Positions 8,088 to 16,994 of a DNA stretch of 64,000 bases are shown piece by piece. The DNA is taken from contig CANBQT010000005.1 in the NCBI GenBank assembly GCA_947371755.1, forward strand, positions 33,775 through 97,774, in the 5' to 3' direction. Both the position numbers and the translations under genes were made by a program. The first letter of the stretch is position 1; each line of letters starts with the position of its first letter. Below the pieces are notes generated by a model. That model was not told the origin of the DNA. It was given only the letters and a program-made list of their open reading frames with translations, and ran no database searches. The DNA is from Chitinophagaceae bacterium (GTDB lineage: Bacteria > Bacteroidota > Bacteroidia > Chitinophagales > Chitinophagaceae).

Positions 8088-9902
8088 TTATCCAACTGCT
8101 TCGCTCTGCATACTCTTAGAGCTCTTCTTTCTGTCTTCTTCGTTCAATACCACTTTACGCATACGAATATTCTTAGGAGTTACTTCGATACACTCATCTT
8201 GTTGAATATATTCCATACACTCTTCTAAAGTGAATTGCAATTTTGGAACGATACGAACGCTATCATCACTTCCGCTTGCACGGTGGTTAGTAAGCTTTTT
8301 CATTTCCACAGCATTCACATTCAGATCACCTGGTTTGATATGTTCTGCAATTACCTGACCTGCATAAACTTCTTCACCTGGCTCAATAAAGAATGAACCA
8401 CGGTCTTGTAATTTATCAATAGAATAAGCTGTTGTTGTTCCACCAAATTTAGCGATCAACACACCATTGTTTCTTCCAGGAATTGGCCCTTTCCAAGGCT
8501 TGTACTCAATAAAGCGGTGTGCCATTACAGCTTCTCCAGCAGTATTTGTAAGCATTTGAGAACGTAAGCCAATCAATCCACGAGAAGGTATTTCAAACTC
8601 CAGGTGTTGCATCTCACCTTTGCTTTCCATGATCTGCATTTCACCTTTACGCTGGGTAACCAAATCAATTACTTTACCACTAAACTCCTGAGGTACATCC
8701 ACAACGAGGTTTTCAAATGGCTCGTGCTTTTTACCATCGATTGTTTTTACCAATACCTGAGGATTACCAACTGTTAATTCATAACCTTCACGACGCATTG
8801 TTTCAACCAGGATACCCAAGTGAAGGATACCTCGTCCGAATACCAAGAAACTATCTGCACTATCCGTATCTTCTACACGCAATGCCAAATTCTTCTCAGT
8901 TTCTTTCATCAAACGATCACGTAAGTGACGTGAGGTAACGAACTTACCATCTTTACCAAAGAAAGGTGAGTTGTTAATGCTGAAAGTCATACTCATGGTT
9001 GGCTCATCCACACTAATAACTGGTAAAGCTTCAGGGTTTTCAATATCTGCAATGGTATCTCCAATATTGAAATCTTCTAATCCAACCACAGCACATAAAT
9101 CGCCAGATAACACTTCTGCTACCTTACGCTTTCCCATTCCTTCGAATACGTATAGTTCTTTTACTTTATTTCTCTTGAAAGTGCCATCACCTTGAACCAA
9201 GGCAATAGTTTGTCCTTCCTTGATCATGCCACGTGTTACTTTTCCGATGGCGATTCTTCCTAAGAAAGAAGAATAATCCAAAGATGTAATCTGCAATTGC
9301 AAAGTACCTTCAGATATTTTTGGTTCTGGTACATATTTAATGATACCATCCATCAACGGAAGAATGTCTTCAGTCTGTGTTAAACTATCATTGAACCAAC
9401 CGTTTTTACCACTACCGTAGAAAGTAGGGAAATTCAATTGTTCTTCTGTTGCATCAAGGTTAAAGAATAATTCAAAAACTGCGTCGTGCACTTCATCAGG
9501 GCGACAGTTTGCCTTATCCACTTTATTGATAACCACAATCGGTTTAAGATTCAGGTGTAATGCTTTTTGTAATACAAAACGGGTTTGAGGCATGGGTCCT
9601 TCAAATGCATCCACTAAAAGGATAACACCATCAGCCATTTTCAAAACACGTTCAACTTCACCTCCAAAGTCAGAGTGACCTGGGGTATCAATTACATTTA
9701 TTTTTACTCCGTTATAGGTAACAGCAGCATTTTTACTGAAGATAGTGATACCTCTTTCTCTTTCAAGATCGTTACTATCCATGATCAGTTCACCGGTATC
9801 CTGGTTGTCTCTAAAGACTTTAGTAGTCTGTAAAATACGATCTACTAATGTTGTTTTGCCATGATCTACGTGGGCGATGATAGCAATATTTCTTATTTCC
9901 AT
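8088..9902 (-). CDS. typA: Translational GTPase TypA/BipA
   Basis: A 604-residue ribosome-binding GTPase related to EF-G, acting in ribosome assembly and stress adaptation. G motifs: AHVDHGKTT (10-18), RGITIFSKNAAV in switch I, DTPGHSDFGGEV, and NKVDKANCRP. The later domains include LSGDLCAVVGLEDFNIGDT and the family-specific C terminus around GRNNGVLIAKFGGTTTAYSI. Length is normal. It has its own terminator. Confidence 0.97.
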   Translation of the reverse strand: MEIRNIAIIAHVDHGKTTLVDRILQTTKVFRDNQDTGELIMDSNDLERERGITIFSKNAAVTYNGVKINVIDTPGHSDFGGEVERVLKMADGVILLVDAFEGPMPQTRFVLQKALHLNLKPIVVINKVDKANCRPDEVHDAVFELFFNLDATEEQLNFPTFYGSGKNGWFNDSLTQTEDILPLMDGIIKYVPEPKISEGTLQLQITSLDYSSFLGRIAIGKVTRGMIKEGQTIALVQGDGTFKRNKVKELYVFEGMGKRKVAEVLSGDLCAVVGLEDFNIGDTIADIENPEALPVISVDEPTMSMTFSINNSPFFGKDGKFVTSRHLRDRLMKETEKNLALRVEDTDSADSFLVFGRGILHLGILVETMRREGYELTVGNPQVLVKTIDGKKHEPFENLVVDVPQEFSGKVIDLVTQRKGEMQIMESKGEMQHLEFEIPSRGLIGLRSQMLTNTAGEAVMAHRFIEYKPWKGPIPGRNNGVLIAKFGGTTTAYSIDKLQDRGSFFIEPGEEVYAGQVIAEHIKPGDLNVNAVEMKKLTNHRASGSDDSVRIVPKLQFTLEECMEYIQQDECIEVTPKNIRMRKVVLNEEDRKKSSKSMQSEAVG

Positions 9903-9976
9903 GTAAAATTTTAAGGCTGCAAAGGTACGGCTTTAAGGCCGGAGGGCAATGGGTAACTTAAAACTTAATAGAATGG

Positions 9977-11098
9977 CTATACGCGAACGTAGATTTTGCG
10001 CTTGTCTAATAGGTATCCTACCGACCAACAAACCAACATATAGCTCACTGCAAATAACAGAGATCCAAAATAATTACCGGCATAATCAAATATATTCATA
10101 TATATCCACCTGAATAGATTAGAGTTATCTCCAACAGGAACCATATAAAGAACTGTAACTAGTATTTCCGATAGCAAATACACAAAGAGTGGATTTTTAC
10201 CCAGCACTTCAAAGAAATAGGTAAACCTGGTCTTATTTTTAAAATCTATCAGATAAATAATAGCAGATAAGATTACACAATCAAGTCCTACAGTGATCAA
10301 AACAAAGGAAGATGTCCATAATTTTTTATTAATCGGGAACACCATATTCCAGCAATAGGCTAAGAATAACAATAAGGCACCAACTAATAAAAGTTTCGCA
10401 AGTACTTCAAACTCCTTCCCTTTTTTCTGAACAAATTGACCTACCGTAAACCCTGCAACCACATTGGCTATAGCTGGCATTGTACTCAATAAACCTTCAG
10501 GATCAAAAGCAAAGCCTTCCCCATGATATAAGTGCGATTCTCCAAACAACCACAGATCCAGTTTTAGTCCTGCATTACCTGTAATGCTTAATGGATCTGA
10601 AGGATCACCAAACCAAATACAAACTGCCCAATAAAGCAATAGAAATCCGATACTGATGATCAATGCCAACCTCGGTTTTAAAAAATAGATCATCAATGAC
10701 CCAATTCCATAACAAAGGGCAATCCTTTGTAATACTCCTAAAATTCTGGTATCGCTTAAAGGAGCTAAAATTACTTGGTGGTTATCATCTAAACGCACAA
10801 AGGGAAACCAATACATCAAAAAGCCAAGTAAAAATATCAGTGCAGTTCTTTTAAAAATTTTGGTAAGGATGGCAGACTGACTCATCCCCGCCCACTTTGG
10901 CATTACAAAGCTCATAGCGTTTCCAACTGCAAATAGAAATGATGGAAATACCAGATCAGTTGGTGTAAAGCCATGCCATTTTGCATGCAATAGCGGAGCA
11001 AATGTCATATCATTTCCTGGCGTATTTACAATAATCATCAGGCAAATGGTCATTCCCCTAAATACATCCAGGGCAAGAAATCGTTTAGCAGCAGTCAT
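9977..11098 (-). CDS. DUF5009 / HGSNAT-like membrane acyltransferase
   Basis: A 373-residue polytopic membrane protein with about ten hydrophobic segments. It begins AAKRFLALDVFRGMTICLMI, followed by LLHAKWHGFTPTDLVFPSFLFAVG. These are signatures of DUF5009, related to heparan-alpha-glucosaminide N-acetyltransferase, which moves an acetyl group across a membrane onto a sugar amine. A conserved His (HAKWHG) and Asp are in the expected first loop. The real acceptor is unknown. The ATG at 11098 is preferred; another seven codons upstream adds MAYQNCC. Confidence 0.85.
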   Translation of the reverse strand: MTAAKRFLALDVFRGMTICLMIIVNTPGNDMTFAPLLHAKWHGFTPTDLVFPSFLFAVGNAMSFVMPKWAGMSQSAILTKIFKRTALIFLLGFLMYWFPFVRLDDNHQVILAPLSDTRILGVLQRIALCYGIGSLMIYFLKPRLALIISIGFLLLYWAVCIWFGDPSDPLSITGNAGLKLDLWLFGESHLYHGEGFAFDPEGLLSTMPAIANVVAGFTVGQFVQKKGKEFEVLAKLLLVGALLLFLAYCWNMVFPINKKLWTSSFVLITVGLDCVILSAIIYLIDFKNKTRFTYFFEVLGKNPLFVYLLSEILVTVLYMVPVGDNSNLFRWIYMNIFDYAGNYFGSLLFAVSYMLVCWSVGYLLDKRKIYVRV

Positions 11099-11208
11099 AC
11101 AACAATTTTGGTATGCCAATATAGTTAAATTATTAAACCAATTAATCAGTGTACCATCTCATTCAATATTTTCAACTAATTTAATTTCTCAAATCAAATT
11201 GTTTCTTC

Positions 11209-12204
11209 ATGCGATTGCTTAAAATCATATTGGCGCTTATCGCCATTCTTTCTGTTGTATATTTTTTTGGACCACATCCATCAAAGCCCATTTACGCTTC
11301 CACATTACCAACGGTACCTGCAGAGCCAACGGCTTTAATGAGTTATGTTCAGCAGGAAGAAGCAAAGCATATGGTAAAAAAAGATAACGAAGCAGAAATC
11401 GTTTGGAACGATACCCTTACCAAACAAAAAACGCCTTACGCCATTGTATATCTGCATGGATTTAGTGCCAGCAAAATGGAAGGCGCTCCCTCACATTCTG
11501 AAGTGGCAAAAAAATTTGGATGCAATTTATATTTAGCTCGTTTATCACAGCACGGCATTGATACAACAGATGCCTTAGAAAATATGACTGCCGATAATTT
11601 ATGGGAAACGGCAAAGCAAGCATATGCCATCGGTAAACAGTTAGGAGATAAAGTAATCTTAATGGGCACATCCACAGGAGGTACGCTGGCATTGCAACTG
11701 GCTGCTACCTATCCGGATGTTGCAGCACTTATACTTTACTCCCCGAATATTGCAGTAAACGATCCCAATGCATGGCTCCTCAATAATCCATGGGGGCTTC
11801 AAATTGCTAGACTTGTAAAGGGCTCTGATTATAATATTATAAAAGCAGATTCTGAGTATTCAAAATATTGGAATACAAAATATCGATTAGAAGCTGTGGT
11901 ATCTTTGGAGGAGTTATTAGAAACTAAAATGAATGCAACAACTTTTCAGTCAATCAAGCAACCTGTCTTAACATTGTACTATTATAAAGATGAGCAACAT
12001 CAAGACCCCGTAGTAAAAGTAAGTGCCACAAAAGAAATGTTTGAACAACTTGGTACTTCTAAGGAAATGAAAAGGGCAGTTGCGATGCCTAATACTGGAA
12101 ATCATGTAATAGGCTCTCCCATATTATCCAAAGACGTGGCAGGTGTTGAAAAAGAAACCATACTTTTTATGCAGGAAATCATGCATATGAATGCCGTAAA
12201 ATAA
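11209..12204 (+). CDS. Alpha/beta hydrolase, membrane-anchored or exported
   Basis: A 331-residue hydrolase. Residues 1-22 form a hydrophobic signal or anchor (LLKIILALIAILSVVYFFG). The fold shows YLHGFSASKMEGAP as oxyanion region, GTSTGG with nucleophile Ser155, an acidic residue near YYYKDEQHQDP, and His in GNHVIGS. It resembles monoacylglycerol-lipase-like or serine-aminopeptidase-like esterases. Natural substrate unknown. It lies 58 bases before the FabH-like gene, possibly co-transcribed. Confidence 0.85.
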   Translation: MRLLKIILALIAILSVVYFFGPHPSKPIYASTLPTVPAEPTALMSYVQQEEAKHMVKKDNEAEIVWNDTLTKQKTPYAIVYLHGFSASKMEGAPSHSEVAKKFGCNLYLARLSQHGIDTTDALENMTADNLWETAKQAYAIGKQLGDKVILMGTSTGGTLALQLAATYPDVAALILYSPNIAVNDPNAWLLNNPWGLQIARLVKGSDYNIIKADSEYSKYWNTKYRLEAVVSLEELLETKMNATTFQSIKQPVLTLYYYKDEQHQDPVVKVSATKEMFEQLGTSKEMKRAVAMPNTGNHVIGSPILSKDVAGVEKETILFMQEIMHMNAVK

Positions 12205-12262
12205 AGGATAATGACGATTTTAAATTCTCTTATCTTCGTCAGCATAAACTAAAACGATTGTT

Positions 12263-13312
12263 ATGCCACTGAGTAAAATAGCAGGTATTGGAATGTATGT
12301 TCCAGAGCAAATTGTTACTAATAATGATTTGAAAAAGTGGATGGATACAGATGATAGCTGGATTCAGGAAAGAACAGGCATTCAGGAAAGAAGGTTTGCA
12401 AAACGTACAGAAGAAACTACCACTACCATGGCTGTTGAGGCGGCCACTATTGCCATTGAAAGAGCCGGTATTACAGCTCAGGATATTGACTTTATTGTTT
12501 TTGCTACGCTTTCACCAGATTATTATTTTCCAGGTTGTGGGGTGTTATTGCAAAGAGCGATGAAAATGAAAGAGGTAGGCGCTTTAGACATTCGTAACCA
12601 GTGTAGCGGATTTTTATATGCGATAAGTGTGGCTGACCAGTTTATTAAATCAGGCATGTATAAGAATATATTAGTCATTGGAGCAGAGAAGCATAGCATG
12701 GGTCTGGATTTTAGCACAAGGGGAAGAAATGTTTCTGTGATTTTTGGTGATGGCGCTGGTGCAGTGGTATTACAGCCCACAGAAAAAACCAATCAAGGAA
12801 TTTTGAGTACACACTTACATAGTGATGGTGGCAGTGCCGAAATATTAGCACAATACAATCCTGGATCTCATGCCAACCATTGGATGGAAACACCAGTTGC
12901 AGATTTTGATGATGCAGAAATTGGAGAAATGTTTATGAGTCATAATATGATCGACCATGCGCAATTATTTCCTTTCATGGACGGCCCAACTGTATTTAAA
13001 AAAGCTATCGTAAAGTTCCCGGAAGTAATCATGGAGGCATTAGCTCAAAACGGATATACTACTGAAGATTTAAATATATTGATACCGCACCAGGCAAATC
13101 TAAGGATCAGTCAGTTCGTTCAACAAAAACTAAAACTACGTGATGATCAGGTGTATAATAACATCATGAAATATGGTAACACTACTGCCGCTTCTGTACC
13201 GATTGCATTGTGTGAAGCATGGCAGAATGGGAAAATAAAAGAAGGAGATCTGGTTTGTCTGGCTGCATTTGGTAGCGGCTTTACTTGGGCTTCTGCATTA
13301 CTGAAATGGTAA
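12263..13312 (+). CDS. 3-oxoacyl-ACP synthase III family protein (FabH-like)
   Basis: A 349-residue thiolase-fold condensing enzyme. The Cys-His-Asn triad is intact: Cys114 in RNQCSGFLYA, His276 in IPHQANLR, Asn306 in KYGNTTAAS. FabH joins acetyl-CoA and malonyl-ACP to begin fatty acid synthesis, but it is somewhat longer than housekeeping FabH (about 320 residues), has an insert near 195-240, and is not beside fab genes, so a specialised acyl substrate is possible. The lipid kinase gene follows after 35 bases. Confidence 0.85.
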   Translation: MPLSKIAGIGMYVPEQIVTNNDLKKWMDTDDSWIQERTGIQERRFAKRTEETTTTMAVEAATIAIERAGITAQDIDFIVFATLSPDYYFPGCGVLLQRAMKMKEVGALDIRNQCSGFLYAISVADQFIKSGMYKNILVIGAEKHSMGLDFSTRGRNVSVIFGDGAGAVVLQPTEKTNQGILSTHLHSDGGSAEILAQYNPGSHANHWMETPVADFDDAEIGEMFMSHNMIDHAQLFPFMDGPTVFKKAIVKFPEVIMEALAQNGYTTEDLNILIPHQANLRISQFVQQKLKLRDDQVYNNIMKYGNTTAASVPIALCEAWQNGKIKEGDLVCLAAFGSGFTWASALLKW

Positions 13313-13347
13313 TGACAAAATTCCAATGATTATTTGATAATGTTTTT

Positions 13348-14247
13348 ATGAAGAGAAAGATCAACTTTTTAGTCAACCCTATTTCTGGCAATACCAAAAA
13401 AGATGAAATTCTCCGTTTGGTGCATACTGAGATGCAAGGGAAAGAAATTCCTTTTGAATTTATTTTCACCAATGCATCCGGAGATTATGATGAAATAAAA
13501 GATAAGATCGATACAGAAGAGGTTACTGACATAGTAATCATCGGTGGAGATGGCACAGTGAACCAGGTTGTTAACGCACTGCGTGAAACGAATATTCAAT
13601 TTGGTATCATACCCGTTGGTTCTGGAAATGGTTTAGCCCTGGCTGCAGGGATACCTAAAAAACCAATTGATGCCATACAGCTAATTCTAAAAGGAGAAGC
13701 AAAGCCCATTGACGCATTTCTGATTAACCATCAATTTTCCTGCATGCTCAGTGGTGTGGGCTTTGATGCACAAGTGGCGCATGATTTTGCCAGTAAGGCT
13801 GCCAGGGGCTTAATGACATATACCCAGCAAAGTCTGATTAATTATTTCAAAGCAAGTCCTTATCAATTTGAAATTATCCTTGAAAATTTTTCATTTTTTA
13901 CTGATGCATTTTTCATCAGTATTGCCAACAGCAATCAATTTGGGAATAATGTTACCATTGCACCAAAAGCGAGTTTGAATGATGGATTATTGGATATCGT
14001 AGTTGTGCAAAAAATGAACAAAGCAAAAATGCCTTTTGCCGTGTTAAAACAAATCAGGGGTAATAATAAATTAACCGAATTAGTGGAGAATTTGAGCAAA
14101 AATAATATCCTGTATTTCCAAACGAATGCGCTTACTATTAAAAACACTAAGTATGCTCCTTTTCATATTGATGGAGAGCCGAAAGAAACTTCAGCAGAAT
14201 TCAACATTGAAATTATTCCAAGTTGTTTTAGATTGATTCAACCCTGA
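13348..14247 (+). CDS. Diacylglycerol/lipid kinase, YegS/DagK family
   Basis: A 299-residue lipid kinase of the DAGK catalytic family, which phosphorylates diacylglycerol or a related lipid with ATP. Seen: NPISGNTKKDE at 10-20, the nucleotide-binding motif IIGGDGTVNQVV at 64-75, IPVGSGNGLALAAG at 88-101, and the C-terminal FHIDGEP. Membrane segments are lacking, as in YegS. With the FabH-like gene 35 bases upstream, a shared lipid-related role is plausible (inference). It converges with ctaA, leaving one base between the stop codons. Confidence 0.88.
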   Translation: MKRKINFLVNPISGNTKKDEILRLVHTEMQGKEIPFEFIFTNASGDYDEIKDKIDTEEVTDIVIIGGDGTVNQVVNALRETNIQFGIIPVGSGNGLALAAGIPKKPIDAIQLILKGEAKPIDAFLINHQFSCMLSGVGFDAQVAHDFASKAARGLMTYTQQSLINYFKASPYQFEIILENFSFFTDAFFISIANSNQFGNNVTIAPKASLNDGLLDIVVVQKMNKAKMPFAVLKQIRGNNKLTELVENLSKNNILYFQTNALTIKNTKYAPFHIDGEPKETSAEFNIEIIPSCFRLIQP

Positions 14248-14248
14248 T

Positions 14249-15310
14249 TTATATTTTTCTTGCCCTTACCACATACAGTATAGACACCAATACCAACAAT
14301 AATAACATTCCAACTAATTGGTGCAATTCAGCCATCCATTCAAACATCCCCCATGTACCTGCCACAATATGAGAACTGGAAAGTACCGTTAAAATACCTA
14401 ATAATACCTGCATCAAAACAAATGCAATAGGCATTGTTCGCAGGTAATTGAAAAGCAAACTTCCTTTAGTTTTATATAGCTTGTAAGACCAAATGGCTAT
14501 CAACATCATTAACAGATAGGCCAGTCCGCGATGGACAAAATGTACCCATATTTTATTATCAATGGCATTTATGAAAAAACTGTCGCCATTAGTTAAGTGA
14601 TCGGGGATCCATGCACCATTGATGGTGGGCCAGGTAGCAGCAATATTTGCGGCTTTATGTCCTGCCATTAAAGCTCCGTATAATAATTGTAGCACTAATA
14701 CTGCAATCAAAGCAAGGTTCCATTTTCTCAACCCTGCATTAAAAACAATTTGCTGTGGTTTAACCAATAAACTCAATGCAAACCAATAGGTATAAGCTAA
14801 TAAGCCTAAAGCAAAAATAAAGTGCAGTGCCAACCTTGTGGGTTTTACATATACTGCATCTCCTGTTAATCCACTGGCCACCATGATCCAACCAATTGCT
14901 CCTTGTAAAGCGCCAAGTACAAATAATAATAACAGAGGTTGTACCATTTCTTTTTTAAAATGCCTCTTGACCAAAAAATAAACGAACCCAATAGCAAATA
15001 CCAAACCAATGGTTCTAGCCCAAAGGCGATGAAACCATTCCCAAAAGAAGATGAATTTGAAATCCGACACAGTGAACTCAAAATTCAGGTATTGAAACTG
15101 AGGAGTCTGACGATATTTATTAAATTCTAACAACCATTGCTGCTCATTCAGTGGCGGTAAAGCGCCTGTAACTACATCCCATTGTGTAATGGACAAACCA
15201 CTTCCTGTTAAACGGGTGATGCCACCCAGGGCAATTTGTATCACCGTCATTCCCACACCAATCAAAAGCCAGGTTGCCACCAGTTTTGAAGACCTATCGA
15301 TTTTCTGCAT
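14249..15310 (-). CDS. ctaA: Heme A synthase CtaA/COX15
   Basis: A 353-residue membrane protein with eight predicted helices that oxidises heme O to heme A for aa3-type oxidases. Motifs: ALGGITRLTGSGLSITQWDVVTG after helix 1, EWFHRLWARTIG with a heme-ligand His, the TRLALHF segment and a second half with VHFVHRGLAYLL. It matches the COX15-type group (longer, without the cysteine pair of Bacillus CtaA). Its substrate is made by CtaB at 46788-47690, and the enzyme using heme A is CtaD at 47836-49647. Confidence 0.94.
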   Translation of the reverse strand: MQKIDRSSKLVATWLLIGVGMTVIQIALGGITRLTGSGLSITQWDVVTGALPPLNEQQWLLEFNKYRQTPQFQYLNFEFTVSDFKFIFFWEWFHRLWARTIGLVFAIGFVYFLVKRHFKKEMVQPLLLLFVLGALQGAIGWIMVASGLTGDAVYVKPTRLALHFIFALGLLAYTYWFALSLLVKPQQIVFNAGLRKWNLALIAVLVLQLLYGALMAGHKAANIAATWPTINGAWIPDHLTNGDSFFINAIDNKIWVHFVHRGLAYLLMMLIAIWSYKLYKTKGSLLFNYLRTMPIAFVLMQVLLGILTVLSSSHIVAGTWGMFEWMAELHQLVGMLLLLVLVSILYVVRARKI

Positions 15311-15414
15311 AATAAACTATTTCAAACAGGGCAAAGTTAGTAGTATATTAATTCTATGATGATTTTTGTAAAATGAATTTGATACTGTTATAAACTTTCT
15401 TGAAATTTAGAGAC

Positions 15415-16020
15415 ATGTTATTGTCATATTATCAAAATAACCTCATGGAAGCTGGTTGCGATGAAGCGGGAAGGGGATGTTATGCAGGACCCGTTTTTGC
15501 AGCTGCTGTAATTCTTCCGAAAGATTTCTCTCACCCACTACTTAATGATAGTAAAAAGGTCTCTGAAAAGAACCGCTTAGTATTAAAAGAAGTGATAGAG
15601 AATAGCGCAGTAGCCTGGGCGGTAGCACGGGTTGAACATGATGAAATTGACAGGATCAATATTTTAAAGGCTTCCATCAAGGCCATGCACCTGGCTATTC
15701 AGCAGTTAAAGATCAAACCTGAATATCTCCTGATTGATGGTAATCGTTTCCAGAATTATCAGAAGATTCCGCACCAATGTGTGATCAAAGGAGATGGGAA
15801 ATATGCCAGTATCGCTGCAGCAAGTATTTTAGCAAAAACACACCGGGATGCTTACATGAAAAAGCTTCATAAAAAATTCCCTGCATATAACTGGATCAGT
15901 AATAAAGGTTATGGAACACTGGATCATAGAAATGCAATTGCATCGTTCGGTTTATGCAAGTACCACAGAAAAAGTTTTTCGATATTACCAAAAGAGCTGC
16001 CCTTATTTCCAGTGGATTAA
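15415..16020 (+). CDS. rnhB: Ribonuclease HII
   Basis: A 201-residue nuclease that removes RNA from RNA-DNA hybrids, including single ribonucleotides in DNA. The catalytic DEAGRG motif is near residue 16, followed by [11 protein letters not shown]; the second acidic site is ILLIDGN-like (YLLIDGNRF), and [12 protein letters not shown] carries the conserved Ser/Lys and final Asp. The ATG at 15415 fits known starts; a TTG five codons upstream is less likely. It converges with the LytTR gene, two bases between stops. Confidence 0.95.
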   Translation: MLLSYYQNNLMEAGCDEAGRGCYAGPVFAAAVILPKDFSHPLLNDSKKVSEKNRLVLKEVIENSAVAWAVARVEHDEIDRINILKASIKAMHLAIQQLKIKPEYLLIDGNRFQNYQKIPHQCVIKGDGKYASIAAASILAKTHRDAYMKKLHKKFPAYNWISNKGYGTLDHRNAIASFGLCKYHRKSFSILPKELPLFPVD

Positions 16021-16022
16021 AA

Positions 16023-16775
16023 TTAACCCGGGTTCTTTTGTTTGATAAAATTGGCAAAATCCTGTTTACGTTCCCTGGATATATTAATGACGGATTGATT
16101 AACCATGGTGGCTTCTGATCCATCACTACTAATTTGAGTGATATATTTTGTGTTAATCAGAAAACTTCGATGTGTTCTAAAGAAACCTTCCTCTACCGTA
16201 AGTTGGTCTTCATAATCTTTCAGATTTTTGCTGACAATTACCTTAGTACCATCCTTAAAAAAAATATTCGCATAACTACCCTCTGCTTTTAAAAAAACAA
16301 TATCATTTAATTCTACAAAGAGACTTCCTTCGCTCAATGGAATCACAATTTTTTTAATCTGATATTCCTCTAAATTTTTTTGTAATATTTCCATTCTCTC
16401 TTTAATGAAAGAATTCCCCTGGATCTTTTCTAGCTTTTGAACTGCATTTGTTAATTGATCTATTTGAATGGGCTTCAACAAGTAAGCTATTGCACTAACC
16501 TGAAAAGCCCTTAAAGCAAAATCACTATATGCTGTAGTGAAAATAATTTCAAAGTCTATTTCTTCAAAAAATTCAAGTAATTGAAAGCCACTATAACCAG
16601 GCATTTCTATATCTAAGAAAACAACATCTGGATGATATTCTTGGATGGCTTTTACAGCATGAGGCACATCCTCTGCCATGGCAAGAATCTGTATTTGTGG
16701 GCAATACTCAATTAAAAATTTCTCAAGAATCCTTCTTGCCTTTGCTTCATCATCAACTATTATCGCCTTTAGCAT
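16023..16775 (-). CDS. LytTR-family response regulator
   Basis: A 250-residue regulator: a receiver domain (DDE at 8-10, phosphoacceptor Asp55 in FLDIEMPG, conserved Thr in TTAYSDFALRAF, Lys in LLKPI) and a LytTR DNA-binding domain from about 145 (LKAEGSYANIFF, FFRTHRSFLINTKYI). It is downstream of the large sensor kinase at 16995-20045 on the same strand. LytS-type kinases of that kind signal to LytTR regulators, so these are probably a pair although a terminator lies between them. Confidence 0.92.
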   Translation of the reverse strand: MLKAIIVDDEAKARRILEKFLIEYCPQIQILAMAEDVPHAVKAIQEYHPDVVFLDIEMPGYSGFQLLEFFEEIDFEIIFTTAYSDFALRAFQVSAIAYLLKPIQIDQLTNAVQKLEKIQGNSFIKERMEILQKNLEEYQIKKIVIPLSEGSLFVELNDIVFLKAEGSYANIFFKDGTKVIVSKNLKDYEDQLTVEEGFFRTHRSFLINTKYITQISSDGSEATMVNQSVINISRERKQDFANFIKQKNPG

Positions 16776-16855
16776 AATATTTAAAAATACCTAATTATTA
16801 AATTATTTAAAAAAGCTTATTTGTGAAATGCGAAGAAATATATGTAGGGAATAAT

Positions 16856-16884
16856 AAAAAAAAGCCCTGCAATCGCAAGGCTTT
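16856..16884 (-). terminator. Terminator or attenuator between sensor kinase and LytTR gene
   Basis: AAAGCC/GGCTTT plus TGC/GCA form a hairpin; on the minus strand it is followed by a run of T. It lies about 110 bases after the kinase stop and 81 bases before the LytTR start. Confidence 0.7.
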
Positions 16885-16994
16885 AGGATTTCAATTCCCC
16901 CCCGGTTATTGAAACTATAGTAAAATTATAGAGAATACATTTAAGTAAAGTATCTAGTTTGTGAACAGCGGATATTATTTTGTGAAAAGCAGTA